Source: Circinella minor (taxonomy: Eukaryota; Mucoromycota; Mucoromycetes; Mucorales; Lichtheimiaceae). Taken from it: 64,000 nucleotides of DNA. Both the position numbers and the translations under genes were made by a program. The notes beneath the pieces were generated by a model. It had not been told where the DNA came from. It was given only the letters and a program-made list of their open reading frames with translations, and made no database searches. Every line of letters begins with the position of its first letter. The first letter of the stretch is position 1. Where the stretch lies: positions 1 to 64,000 of the forward strand of contig JAEPRB010000172.1 in assembly GCA_016758965.1 (NCBI GenBank), written 5' to 3'. This document shows positions 49,156 to 62,989 of the stretch, piece by piece.

Positions 49156-50393
49156 ACAAGATACATCTACATGATGTTTTTTTTTTCTTTTTTTTTTTTT
49201 TTTTATATATGTACACATATTATAAATACCATCCACATATTCTTCAGCTTTATGTATATATATTATAAAAACCATCCAAATGTTTTCTTTCCCTTACTAC
49301 TTGTGCATTTATTCAATATCCTACGTACAATAATATTCTGTTTATTATTATGACTTTCTGCCATATCTTGTCGTATGTAATACAACCATATCACTACTTT
49401 TTTTTTTCAATCAACACATCTTTTCCTATGTTCTTAAGCAGAATGTAAACTTTTAAGCACACACACACTCTCTCTCTCCTTCTTTTTATTTTAACATTAA
49501 GCTATACCACTAAACAATATTAACAGGTAACAATCGCTTTTCTATTGATCATTAAGCATCTATTTGTTCGGTTCTCTGATAATAATTTTTACTTGATGTA
49601 GATTCAAAGAATATCTCTTTTTGTTACCTTCTATTTAAATACTACAACACACTGCAACCTCCATGTTCATTTAAATTTTAATAGAGTAGTAAAGTTGGAG
49701 GTAGTGTACACACCCAACTTCTTATTCAGTACTATACACAAAGTCAATCTTTCTGTCAGTAAAAAAAAAAAAAAATTGGTTGTCAGAAAGCTGAATAGTA
49801 AAATAGTCAAAATCTTCTGTTGTTTGCATTAAAAAAGTAAAAAAAAATGATGTAAGGGGACAAAAAATTTACAGTATGAAAAATAAAGCTCAGGCTTGGA
49901 GGCAGGTTTTTTTTTTTTTTTGTTTTACAAATAGATCTAAAATATTCGATCTTTTGGTTCTTATTAGTAGTAGTAGTATATGACAACGAGAGTAAAAAAA
50001 AAAAAAAAAAAAAATAGCCCTAAAAAATATATATATACAATAGAGATTTATAGTTTATTCTTGAATCCAATGTTATTCATTTAATCTTTAGGAAAAAGTT
50101 CATTGAGTTGTTTAATAAAGTTATATTAGGGAAAAAAAAAATCTTTGGAGTTTGCTTGGCGAAAAAAAAAAATCCATTAGTTAGTTCCTAAAAAGTATGT
50201 CTAGGCTCCATCATGTTATATAATAGTGTCTATTAGTTATTTTTAATATGGGTGTGTTCTAACCAAAACATATAACCCCCCCTTACTCTTTTTAATTTTT
50301 TTTTTCCTTGTTCCTTGTTCTTTTTTATTTTTTTATTTTTAACTTTTTATTTTAACCTTTTCAACAAAAAAAAAAAAAATAAAAAATAAAAAA
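49156..50393. other. Intergenic 5' region of the MYST acetyltransferase
   Basis: About 1.2 kb, AT-rich with long T- and A-runs (for example 49987-50013). No gene supported. Confidence 0.5.
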
Positions 50394-52573
<2,180 letters not shown>

Positions 52574-54429
52574 TACCATTTATTCATATCATTTGTAAAA
52601 GAGCAAAAAAAAAAAAAAAAAAAAGGTAGATTTGATTACGTAGCATTTCTTCCTCTCTCTTTTTTTTTTTTCTCTCATATAAAACACCATAATATATATA
52701 TAATATATCACAGGGAAATGTATTAGCTTTTCCTACCTCCTTACCCTTTACCACCTTCAAAAAAAAATCATTTCTTTTATATTAGTAATAAAACAAATGA
52801 TGTTGTCAAAAACAAATTACTTTGCCTCATTTGAACAAAAGATAAGATAGGTACGTATAAAGATTAAATATCACTCAAAGAGAAAAATTTACTTTATCAG
52901 TATATATAAATATAAAGTTGTCAAAGGTCATGGCGACAAGGCGAAAAGTAAGATAGAGAAAAAGCCCCCCCTCCTTTTACATTATACACTGTCAAAGAGG
53001 AAAAAGATCAGGGGGAATCACGGATGTCGGATAATTTTTTTTTTTTTTTTAGAACTTTTAGTTTGTGTTACCATTTTTTTGTAGATCAGAAAACCATCAA
53101 TGTCAGATAAAATAGTATGATAAATAACACATTATTTAAAACAATGAAAAGAAAACAATGAATACGTAAATGGAAATGATCCGATGCGATGTAATTTTTT
53201 TTTCCGGATAATGTTCTCGTCTTATAAGTACACACATTTGTAATAAAATACGTAACGTGTGTATACATAGATTATGAGTGTGGTTAGACCAAAAAAAAAA
53301 AAATTGATATCAGTTGTATATTAGTATTACTAATTATTATACTATTTTTGTTATTAACATGTATATAGTATACTAGTTGTTTATAAAAAGATACTTTATA
53401 CATTAGTACAACAAATACAATTATATTTATCGGAACCATCGAACTCATAATATACATTATACTTCTAAACAGAGATAGAATTTTTATATTTTAATTTTTC
53501 TCTTTTTAATCAATGACATTTTCATAGCTTTAGGTTGTCTCCACCCAAATATTTTATTACTATATAACTTATTTTGATTAACATCTTTTACAAAATGACA
53601 TCCCTTTCTTATTTTTTAAAAATGTCAAACGGGGAAAAATTAGCTATTCTTGGGAAGTGGGAGAGGGGGGGGAAACTTGAATCATTATGCACAACGATGA
53701 CACAATTTTGTTTTCTGTTTTTAAACTTTCTTTATTTATATAACAAATAATGATTATTAATATAAATGAATTACGTCCAAAATGAGTGTTTTATTATTTA
53801 CTGGGTGAATTTTATTTTTCTTTATCGTCCCGTCATCATTTTTTTTTATTGTTAATGCTACTCAATGTAAGATAATCTTTATTATTATTATTATTATTAT
53901 TATTAAAAATATAAGCCCACTGAATCTTCTAAATTGTCGGGTTGTACGAATATAAGTCAATAATAGAACCTCTTTATTTTTATTTTTTACGTAACACTAT
54001 GTTTTCCACAGAAGCGTTTTTCTTTTTTGTTACCCTAGTGATAATTCAATGTACATATATAAACTATTTTACAATAGCATGATTTTTTTTTTTAATAGAA
54101 TAAAAAATTAAAGAAAAAAAGATGAAGGTTAGAAAAGTCAATATATATATATATATATATATACCAAGCCATCATAATAACTTTAATTCAAAGCTCTTGG
54201 AATTCGAATGGAGCAAAAAAAAAAAAAAAAAAAAAGCTGTTGTACAGAAAACTGTAAATGATTCCTCGCGTCAATTTTTTCCCCTCCTTTCTTTATATAT
54301 ATATAAACCTTTTCACTTTCTCACATTTGTAAGTTTTTTATTTATTGTGAGAGCTTTACATAAGTTATTTCTTTTTCGTCACTCAAAAATAAAAAAAAAA
54401 GATACAACACAACAAACATAATATTAAGA
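52574..54429. other. Intergenic, 1.85 kb
   Basis: Between two plus-strand genes. A/T runs, an ATT run near 53880-53905, an (AT)n near 54140-54163 and a TATATATATA stretch near 54297 upstream of the transporter start. No coding frame longer than chance. Confidence 0.5.
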
Positions 54430-56301
54430 ATGGGGACAACTTCCTCTTTACGAACAACTATTGGATCTGAAAATATAAAAAAAGATATGGATACAATAAG
54501 TGATGATGAAAAAGTCTCTGTAGAAGAAGAAAATGAAATATCACATCAAGAACAACGACAAAACAACAATGATAATGATACATCCATCATTGATCCAAGA
54601 TTATCCACGTATTTAGAATCAGCACCATTTCCAGGAGCATTGGGTTCATTAAATGAAATCACACGAGAATTATCAAAACAAAAAAGTATAACAGCACAAC
54701 AAGATAATAATAATGAAGAAGATGAAGAGAAAAAAACAATTGGACCTGATGATAATGAAGAAGAAAAAAAACCATGGGAACAAGTTTTAGAAACCGAAGG
54801 AATACGAAATCCAGGATGGTGTTCTGTTGCCGCTGCTTTTTTAGTTAACTTTGCAGTCTTTGGAAATTCATTTTCCTGGGGAAATTTTCAAAATTTGTAC
54901 GTAACGTTTTTTTTTATGAGGTATAAAAGACTCATCTCCATAAACCATGATAACTCATTTTTTTTATTTTTTTATTTTTATTTATGTATACTCTTATGAA
55001 ATGTTAATGATTTGATGATATATATATATATATATATTAGGTACCTTCAAGAAATATTTAAAGACGAAACAAATCAATTACAGATCGCATTTGTGGGTAC
55101 TTTAGCTAACTCTCTTTTGGTATCTTTCGGAGTCTTTTTAACACCAGTGATACAAAAACTCGGATTTAGAGGTACCATGTTGATAGGAACATTTCTTGCG
55201 CCTTTAGCTTTGGTATTAGCAAGTTATAATACAGCATTATGGCAACTTTACTTGACTCAAGGTATCTTGGCAGGTATTGGAGGTGCTTTTGTATTTTCTC
55301 CTTCATTGACATTACCACCTCAATGGTTTACTAAAAATCGAGCCCTTGCTTGTGGTATTGCTGTCTCTGGATCAGGTATTGGTGGTGTTTGTTTATCACC
55401 CATGACACAACACTTGATTGCAACATTAGGGTATCGTATGGCATTACGTATTTTGGCAGCTACCATCTTTGGTATTCTATTAATGGCTACAGCTTTAGCA
55501 AGAGCACGTTATTTACCTCCACCTTCATCCAATGGTAAAGGATTAGGTGCTTTTTTTGATCAATCCATGATGTCTATAGCCTTTGTTTTATTATCCCTTT
55601 TTGCCTTTCTTGTCCCTTTTTCATATGTGACCCCTTTCTTTTTAGCACCTACTTTTGCTTCTTATCTTGGTGAAGATGCAGCTCATGGATCTACTTTAGT
55701 ATCTATTTTATCTGGTATGAATGCCATTTGTCGTATTTCTCTTGGATTTTTTGCTGATCGCGTAGGAAATATGAATACGATGTTTGCTGCTACATTTTTA
55801 TCAGGGGTAAAGTAGCATTATTATTTTTTTTTCTAGATATGTACGTAGTTTATTAATTTTTGTACGTATTACATTTTTGCAATTTTAGATTTTTACTATG
55901 ATAGTCTGGCAATTCTCTACAACGTATGCCGCTTTTGTTGCTTATTGTGTATTATGTAAGTTTTTTAATATTATTTAGTGTTATAACAAAATAAATAAAC
56001 TAACTACGTATCAATATATTATCATTGTATAGATGGTTTAACATGTGGAGCTTTTGTTAGTTTATTTCCAGTGGTGGCAGCTGAAGTAGTTGGTGTAGAA
56101 CAAATTCAAAGAGCTATTGGATTAACTTATGGACTTAGTTTCTTTGGTAATTTGGTTGGTACACCTATTGTTGGATTATTACAAAGTAATAATGGTTGGA
56201 CATCCGCTATTCAATTTGCTGGTTCAATGACTGTAGGTGCTTCTTTAATTATGCTTGTATTAAGATTTAAAATGAAACCTAAACTTTGGGCAAAGCAATA
56301 G
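54430..56301 (+). CDS. Major facilitator superfamily transporter, fungal monocarboxylate-transporter-like
   Basis: Four exons: 54430-54896, 55041-55806, 55889-55955 and 56033-56301, total 522 aa. A hydrophilic acidic N-terminus of about 130 residues with Asp/Glu/Asn tracts precedes NPGWCSVAAAFLVNFAVFGN, the first membrane helix; this and FSWGNFQNLYLQEIF fit the MCT/MCH signature of fungi. Helices 2-6 lie in exon 2 (LQIAFVGTLANSLLVSFGVF, GIGGAFVFSPSLTLPPQWF, GIAVSGSGIGGV), and LGFFADRVGNMNT is the loop 8-9 motif. The last helices are in exon 4. The protein ends in a short basic tail. Substrate cannot be told; fungal relatives include riboflavin and monocarboxylate carriers. Confidence 0.87.
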
Positions 56302-56612
56302 ATTCAAAATAAACTTTGTAAATTTCTCTCCCCCCCCCCATTTTATACCCTTTCTTTTTAAATTTTATCTCTTTTTCATATATAATTAAGCTTTATTTTA
56401 ATATAATAATTAAACAGTTATTTATATTTTTATTATATTTGAAAATGGTATTATTGTTTAAAATTATTTGTTGAAAATAGTAAAAGAAAACAAATGCAAG
56501 GTGATAAAAAACAAAAGAAATGGGTGAAAATTATATACGACTGTGGTGTGTATAGAGAGAGAAAGAGAGAGTATTATAGAAATACTAAAGGAGAAAAGAA
56601 ATATTTTGGTAT

Positions 56613-56618
<6 letters not shown>

Positions 56619-56666
<48 letters not shown>
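56619..56666. repeat. (GA)n microsatellite, 24 units
   Basis: Uninterrupted GA dinucleotide run. Confidence 0.95.
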
Positions 56667-56669
<3 letters not shown>

Positions 56670-56890
56670 TACAAAATATAAAAAGGAGTATTAAAAAAAA
56701 TGGTATGCAAATTATGGTGTTGTCATTGATTATAAAATATGAAATAATAAGTAAAAAAAAAAAAAAAGCTATAATAAACAATAAAATGATTGAAGAGGAA
56801 AACGAAAAAAAAAAGGTATAGTGAAAATTGTGATTTGGTTAGTTTGGGTTATTCATTATATACATATTATATATATGTATGTATTGTTGT

Positions 56891-56951
56891 AAGTAGGTAA
56901 GTAGGTAAGTAGGTAACAAGGTAGGTAGGTAGGTAGGTAGGTAGGTAGGTA
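56891..56951. repeat. (GTAG)n microsatellite, about 15 units
   Basis: Tetranucleotide repeat, imperfect (AAGTAGGT) in the first half and clean GTAG units in the second half, 26 bp downstream of the minus-strand gene's stop codon. Confidence 0.95.
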
Positions 56952-56976
56952 TGTTTTCTTTTTTTTTTTCTTTTGG

Positions 56977-58559
56977 TTATTGTAATCGAGTACGTTTTCG
57001 TTTAATACTCATTCTTAATTCGATTTTACGTTGTTCAGTTTGAGCTGCTCTATGTAAAAGTTCACATTTGATTTTATGATCGATATTATTATCAAGGCGC
57101 ATTAAGAAGGCAGATAATCTTGAAAAATCCCAATTTTTACATAATGATTTTAAAAAGGCTGCTTTAATATGATCTGGTTCATCACGGAATGCCATTACAT
57201 CAGCTACTAACGAAGTAACACATTCCATTTGTTCCCATCCTTCTGTTATTTCTCGAAGCATTCGTGCCACATTTAAATGATCTAATAAATACTTTTGTTA
57301 TTCTTACTTTTACTCTTTTACTTTTCCCCCTCCCTCCCTAATTTATATTATAAAGACAAAATAAACTTACTATTTTCATAATCCCAATCACTTATCACAT
57401 GTTTTATTAAAGTAGAAATACTTTGTAATCGCCAATCTGTAATAACCCATTTGATCACATGAATTAATCGTTCTAATGGATATTCATTAGCTAATCGTTT
57501 CAAATAATTTGTTGTTGTTAATGCATTTTCTTCTGCTTGAATCCATGTTGAAAAAGTTGTATTATACATATCATCCATTCTTTCAACATTTTTTTGAGTA
57601 TTTTTCCATTTTAATTCATCCATTGTTTTTAATTGATGATGTAGACAAGTTGTTGTTGTTGTTGTTGTTGTTGTTGTTCGATTTTCCGCAGCTGATAAAT
57701 AATTATCATCATCTTCATCATCTTCAAGATAATCGGAAACTAATAATGATTCAATTATTTAGAATAAAGGAGAATATTTAATTACAATTAGGAAAATTAA
57801 TATAAGTATAAATTTATATATATAGTTTTTTTTTATTTATATATACTTACATGACCTCTTTGAACCTGCATAGCGTTGTTTTGTTGTTTTTTCTGATCCC
57901 GCCCATTCTGCAACACTTTGACTAGCTAAACGTGCATCGCGTACGGGTAGTTGAAGTACAAATTGTTCATCGTCTGATCCTGATGATGTTGAAGAAGAAG
58001 AATTGGATGATATATTTACTGAAGGAACATAGGTAGCATCTGTAATAAAATTTTCCAAATGAGGAGTGATTGCTATTGTTGTAATTCTTTGTTGTTGTTG
58101 TTGTTGTTGTTGATACGGAAGCGTCATTGTTGTAGTGGTATGATTGTTATTGTTCGTGTAATTATTATTATTATTAGAATGAATAAAAGGATATTCTATA
58201 GCTTGTAAAAAAGGATTTTCTCGTTGAAGTTGAGGATTTCTTCTATCTTGTTCAAAAGTTGCTTGTTGTAATGCACGTTCAGCATCTTGTTGTGCTTGTT
58301 CTGCGGCTAATAAAAATAAGTTATCTCGAGGACCTGAACGTTCTAATCGATCGCGATGAACCAAACGACGGTTAGGTAACCAAATTTCGTCATCTCTTGG
58401 TGGAGTAAAAAGGGATCGTTCAACTTCAGAATTCCAAGGACCATGTCTTACTAATGTAGGTGTATTTGGTGTTGATAATAATAAACGACGTCGTGTACTA
58501 AGAATGGGTCCCAATCGTGGAATAGGAGAAGAAGAGCGATAACTTGTTATATTATTACC

Positions 58560-58591
<32 letters not shown>

Positions 58592-58748
58592 CATTGTTGT
58601 TGTTATTATTATTATTTATTGGAGTAGAGGAAGATGAAGAAGTATTTGAATTAGCCATTGTAGAATTATCAGTAGGTTGTAAAGTAGTAGGAGTAAATGG
58701 AATAGCGTTATAAACAGTAGCTAAAAATGCTACAAATGAATAGAACAT
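56977..58748 (-). CDS. Protein of unknown function, 523 aa, low-complexity N-terminus and helical C-terminus
   Basis: Three exons: 58748-57851, 57739-57371 and 57281-56977, joined in frame. The first 20 residues are hydrophobic (MFYSFVAFLATVYNAIPFTP), which could be a signal or anchor, but the true start may be an internal Met. Then come polyAsn (from ATT repeats), a basic stretch (RRRLLLS), a Gln-rich segment with EQAQQDAERALQQATFEQDR (probable coiled coil), and Ser/Asp-rich sequence. After a polyThr run, the last about 210 residues are orderly and helical: WKNTQKNVERMDDMYNTTFS, RLIHVIKWVITDWRLQSIST, VISDWDYENS, WDFSRLSAFLMRLDNNIDHK. Recurrent WD/WR-containing helices suggest an alpha-helical repeat. 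I do not recognise the family; the last exons look conserved enough to be a real gene. Confidence 0.65.
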
Positions 58749-59909
58749 TGTAAAAAAAAAAAAAAAAGAGTCAAAAAAAAAAGAGAGAGAGGGTGTTTTC
58801 TTTTAAAAAAAAGTGGAGTTGAATTGGCTATGCAAACGATGAAAAATGGGCCATATTTCCAAATTGGGCCACTTAAAGCCCAAACCCATTAAGATCCCTT
58901 TTGAGTAATTCAATTATTACCCCCCCCTTTTTTTTTATGAGGTCGCGCTGTTTTATTTGTTTTGACGTCAAACATTTTTTTTTCCAACTGTATTATACAT
59001 GAACATAGTTATCTTAAAAGATCATTATATTAGAGTCGGTTGTTTTACTAAATAGTTCTTATGGGTGGGCTAAACTGAATTATTAAGCCATTTGCAGTTT
59101 CACAGTATCAATGCTAGTACTTGGACATGAATGGTAAGTATTCTTTTTTTAGTACGTATTTACTTGTAAGATATATATACACAAATTGAAATAGAAGCAG
59201 AGACATATTATGATGATTGAGTTTGCTACATAGCAGCATTCTTCTATGAAAAAAAGATAAGTGATGCTACTAAAAATAACTGACTGTATCATTTATGAGT
59301 AACGACATTGTAGGTTGAATAGAACATTGATAAAACAAAAACTCGTGTATTCAAGTCTGATCAACTAAATTAGTTTATCTTGATGTTTTTTTTTTTACGA
59401 CTTAAAGCTAATATCAATCTTTAAATATTTTCAAGTCGTTTGTTATTAAATCTATAAAAATATGTAAGTGGTTCCTTTACTATAAGAAAAAAAAAACTAC
59501 CGAAAAAATGAATATAGAATATAACATTTCACCCAGTGTACAACAATGTGATGGAACCCTATTTCAAATTAGAAAAGGTGGGGCTTATTTTCACAAAATA
59601 TCATCACTCGTTTTTTTTTCCATGGGCCAATGCTTTCACACACAAACACTCTCTACTTACACACGCGCGCCCCCTTTTTTGTTCAAGTCCGCTCTCTCTC
59701 TCTAAAAAAAAAAAAGCAGATATGCATATTGGTGTTACCAACACCATTCAATAATAACATATAAAAAGGTTAAGATATGCGTGATCAACAAAAAATTTAT
59801 AGAATCACAGATTAACAAGCCAAATGCGGGGGTAAATATAAAAACCGATTTTTATTATTATTATTATTATTTTTCTCTTTCTCTCTCTCTTTTTATTTTT
59901 ATTATTTTT
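58749..59909. other. Intergenic, 1.16 kb
   Basis: Promoter side of the 523-aa gene and 3' side of the AIM19-like gene. A patch at 58845-58895 with GGGCC and CCC words (GGGCCATATTTCCAAATTGG) is notable in such AT-rich sequence. Short frames at 59508-59760 look like chance. No gene supported. Confidence 0.45.
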
Positions 59910-60588
59910 TTAAATGTAGCCATTGACTTCAAGTGTCTTTTTACCATAAATAACAGTATCTAATACTACAGTACTTAATAAAACTAATGGTACTGGTTTC
60001 ATTGACATTATAGTTCTTTTTGCATTTAGAAATGTCCATGAAAGACACCAAGCTAAAAAAAAAAAAAAAAAAAAAGTATGATTTTTTTTTTTGTATGTGT
60101 AAGTCTTACTATTATTATTATTATTCTAGTTCGATATTTCTTTTTTTTTTTTTTTTTTACCTGTAGCAATACCAGCACCATTTTCAGCATCACCAACATG
60201 GGTTACATATCTATAATAATATTATTTTATTTTAAATATTATTATTGTATATAAAAAACGCGTGCTTTTTTTTTCATTTCATTATTGTTTTTTGTTTTTT
60301 ACCCTGCACCAGCAAAAATACCACCAAAAGCAAATGATTGTAATAAAGATGGCATTCCAGGTAATCTTTTAGTAGCTAAAGGTATCGTAGCAAATGCTAA
60401 TACATTGATAATATATATATATATACAATATTACGTTAATAATATCGAAAATATTTAATTATTATTTTATTCATCATTAATTATTTACATAATGCAGAAA
60501 GAGCCCAAATTGGATAGGGTGAATTGGCTTGTTTATCAATCCATGTCTTTGGCTGTTGTTGCTGTTGTTCTTCTTGTTGTTTTTCCAT
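59910..60588 (-). CDS. AIM19: AIM19-like mitochondrial membrane protein
   Basis: Four exons: 60588-60489, 60396-60303, 60210-60161 and 60052-59910, total 128 aa. After a Gln/Glu-rich start comes NSPYPIWALSALCSFATIPL, then LPGMPSLLQSFAFGGIFAGA (membrane helix), THVGDAENGAGIATAWCLSW (the best-conserved block, GDxxNGxGIxTAW), FLNAKRTIMSMKPVPLVLLS and a last helix ending in VIYGKK. This order agrees with my memory of the fungal AIM19 family (altered inheritance of mitochondria), with three or four short membrane segments; molecular function unknown in the family. The 50-nt exon 3 carries the key block. Assignment is from recollection of the family pattern, so moderate. Confidence 0.6.
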
Positions 60589-62989
60589 TTCGATGTGTGT
60601 TAGTGGGGGGTTTTTTTCGAGGGGTTGACGGAGAGCGAGATGATGAAAAAAAAAGACGAAACAACAAAAGAAAGCACAAAAAAAAAAAAACAAAGTTATC
60701 TCAGATTCTAAACAACTCAGCCTCGCACATATTCTTTTTTTTTTTTTTTTTCATCATCCGCCTCGAAATAACTTGTTTTAAATGCTAAATCTTGACAACA
60801 ACTTGTTATTGTATAATGAAAGAGATAATAGTAGTATCCATAACGACAAAAACAAAGAATAATAATAGTAGATAATTTATTATAAAAGCTATATGAAAAT
60901 TTTGCAATTATTTTAAAATGTTTCGATTATATATACACATATAGATAATATGTAATGTTTCGTTCACAAAATATTTTAAGACCTAGTATGACATTTTAAA
61001 CTTGGACCTGGTTGCAGTAGTCAAGTTAAAATAGGAATTTGTATATTTGCAGGATAGAATAGGTAGTAAGGGGAAGGATCAATGCCACGACCAAAGACGA
61101 ATGGGATCAAACTAAATACAACCATGGATGGATAACACCACATAGCACGACTTCTTCATCGGGCCATCGCATCTGTTACTTATATGATAGATGATGTTTA
61201 TATATAGAGTACCGATACATAAAAAAAGTGATTTCAACAATGTATAACATTTTACCCCCCAACCCCAGGAATAGGACCAAATACTTTGAAAGTCACTGTC
61301 ATGCGGGTTCTCGATGAACATTTGAATAGAAACCAGTAGTTATAATCATGGATTAAAGTTGCGACGAGTGAGAAAAATTGTTACTCGCTAGTAAAGTATA
61401 TTCCTTTTTTTTTTTTATAACGGTAAAAGATTAGTGGAAATATCATATGACGCTAAAAAAAAAATAGGTTACAATGACTATTTTTTTAATCAACAACTAG
61501 GATTATATAATTGTCCTGCTACTATCCAAAATCTCTTTATTGTCGTCAAAAAATCAACACCAGAAATCAACTACTATAACACTTGTACGCAACTTATTAC
61601 TACCAAAACGGTTTATACATTCGGATGGTAAGAACTTGCAGATAGAAGTAGCAGTCCCCAAGTACATAGCATGACATGACTTTTGACTGTGGTTAGTAGT
61701 TAGGTGGTTTAAGGCATAGGTGTTGATGTTCTTCAACTATAGTAGAAGTTGTTTAGTCAACTTTTATCTGTTGATATTGCAAAATGACCAGTCCTTTGAA
61801 CGGAAGCCCATGAACCATGATGAAAAATCGTTTATCAGCTGAGGATAGACCAGAACAAACTGGAAGTACTCAGGTCGATCCAACTTTAGAAAAAAAAAAA
61901 GATTTTAAAAATGGGCTGTTGTCTCAATATCAAGAGTCACCTCCCTCTCCCAATGTTAAACCATCATTTCACCACAACCCAATCATATGTAAATTATGAA
62001 GAAAAAAAGTTCCAATGGTCATTTTGTTTTTTTTATTATTATTATTTTCTGCTGGATAAGTCTCAGTATTATTTCAAAAGCTCAAATTAGTGTGTGTTTG
62101 CATACAAATTCGACTACTTCGTGTAGTTCACGACCCTCCGTTCACTGTGGAAAATTCCATCTTTGAAAAATTAATTTTCAAGGATGAACAAAGGATGAAT
62201 CTCATCCTTTGATCTTTTAAACTTTCAAGAAAAAAATTCAATCGCTATTTTAAATCCTTATACGTAACCTACTTAAGCAGTTGTTCCTTGAATTCAAGGA
62301 TCGAATAATGCATAGTGTGGTTAGCAACTAATAATTTAGCTTTTGTGCATGAACAAGATGTCGGACTTTAACCTGTGAAGCTAATATAGTAAAGCAACGC
62401 GCAATATTTATGTTGAAGTTATCATTTACTTGCGCTGCATCTATATATCAATAATGCAAAACTAATGATTTAAAAAAATTATGAATGCTCTTTTTGTGCT
62501 ATTGTATTATATATTCCATAGTTCCTGCTGTTGTCTGGACCATGTATAAGAACGTTGGAATAATAGTACGTAATAGATATAAATCATATTAAAAATATAA
62601 ATAAACCAAATTGATTCTTATTCAATATGATGTAACATATTTATCTTTACTAATAAAAACAATATCATGTATGCCAACCTTCATTTTTTTTTATGTTCCC
62701 CACAGTTTCCGCCTGGCCGGAAAGGGGGTTTCCGACATTTCTGCGAATTTCCGCCAGGTCGGAAAACTCGGAAACTCTTATTCAAAAATAAATAAATGTC
62801 AATTATACTGCTAATTATTCAAGCTTCTTACGTACGGGTCACCATGATAGTATTCAAACTTAATTTATCATATTTAATTTACTAAGCAATGTTATCATTG
62901 TTGTTAATATATTTGAAAAATCCATAACTAACCTTTTTTTAAAAGAAAACAAACAAACAGAAATATACCAGTGTTAGTCTATCATTAGC
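60589..62989. other. Gene-poor region, 2.4 kb
   Basis: No supported gene. Short frames such as 61435-61631 (with YNDYFFNQQLGLYNCPATIQ) and 61817-61999 (RLSAEDRPEQTGSTQVDP) are less biased than the surroundings and may be scraps of old elements, but I cannot identify them. A palindromic element at 62704-62776 is listed separately. The right end is the promoter side of the TPR/F-box gene. Confidence 0.45.
62704..62776. repeat. Palindromic GC-richer element, 73 bp
   Basis: Ends AGTTTCCG and CGGAAACT are inverted repeats. Inside, TTTCCGCCTGGCCGGAAA and TTTCCGCCAGGTCGGAAA are two near-copies of an imperfect palindrome in inverted arrangement. It stands out sharply from the AT-rich background and resembles a tiny MITE or a structured DNA site. 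Confidence 0.6.

Larger units (their letters stand above)
56302..56976. other. Convergent intergenic region with microsatellites
   Basis: Between the 3' ends of the transporter (+) and the 523-aa gene (-). It holds the GA and GTAG repeats listed separately and no gene; frames through the GA run (Arg-Glu or Ser-Leu repeats) are artefacts. Confidence 0.55.

Noticed and set aside
56494..56781. Arg-Glu or Ser-Leu repeat proteins on both strands
   Set aside because: They are translations of the (GA)n microsatellite.
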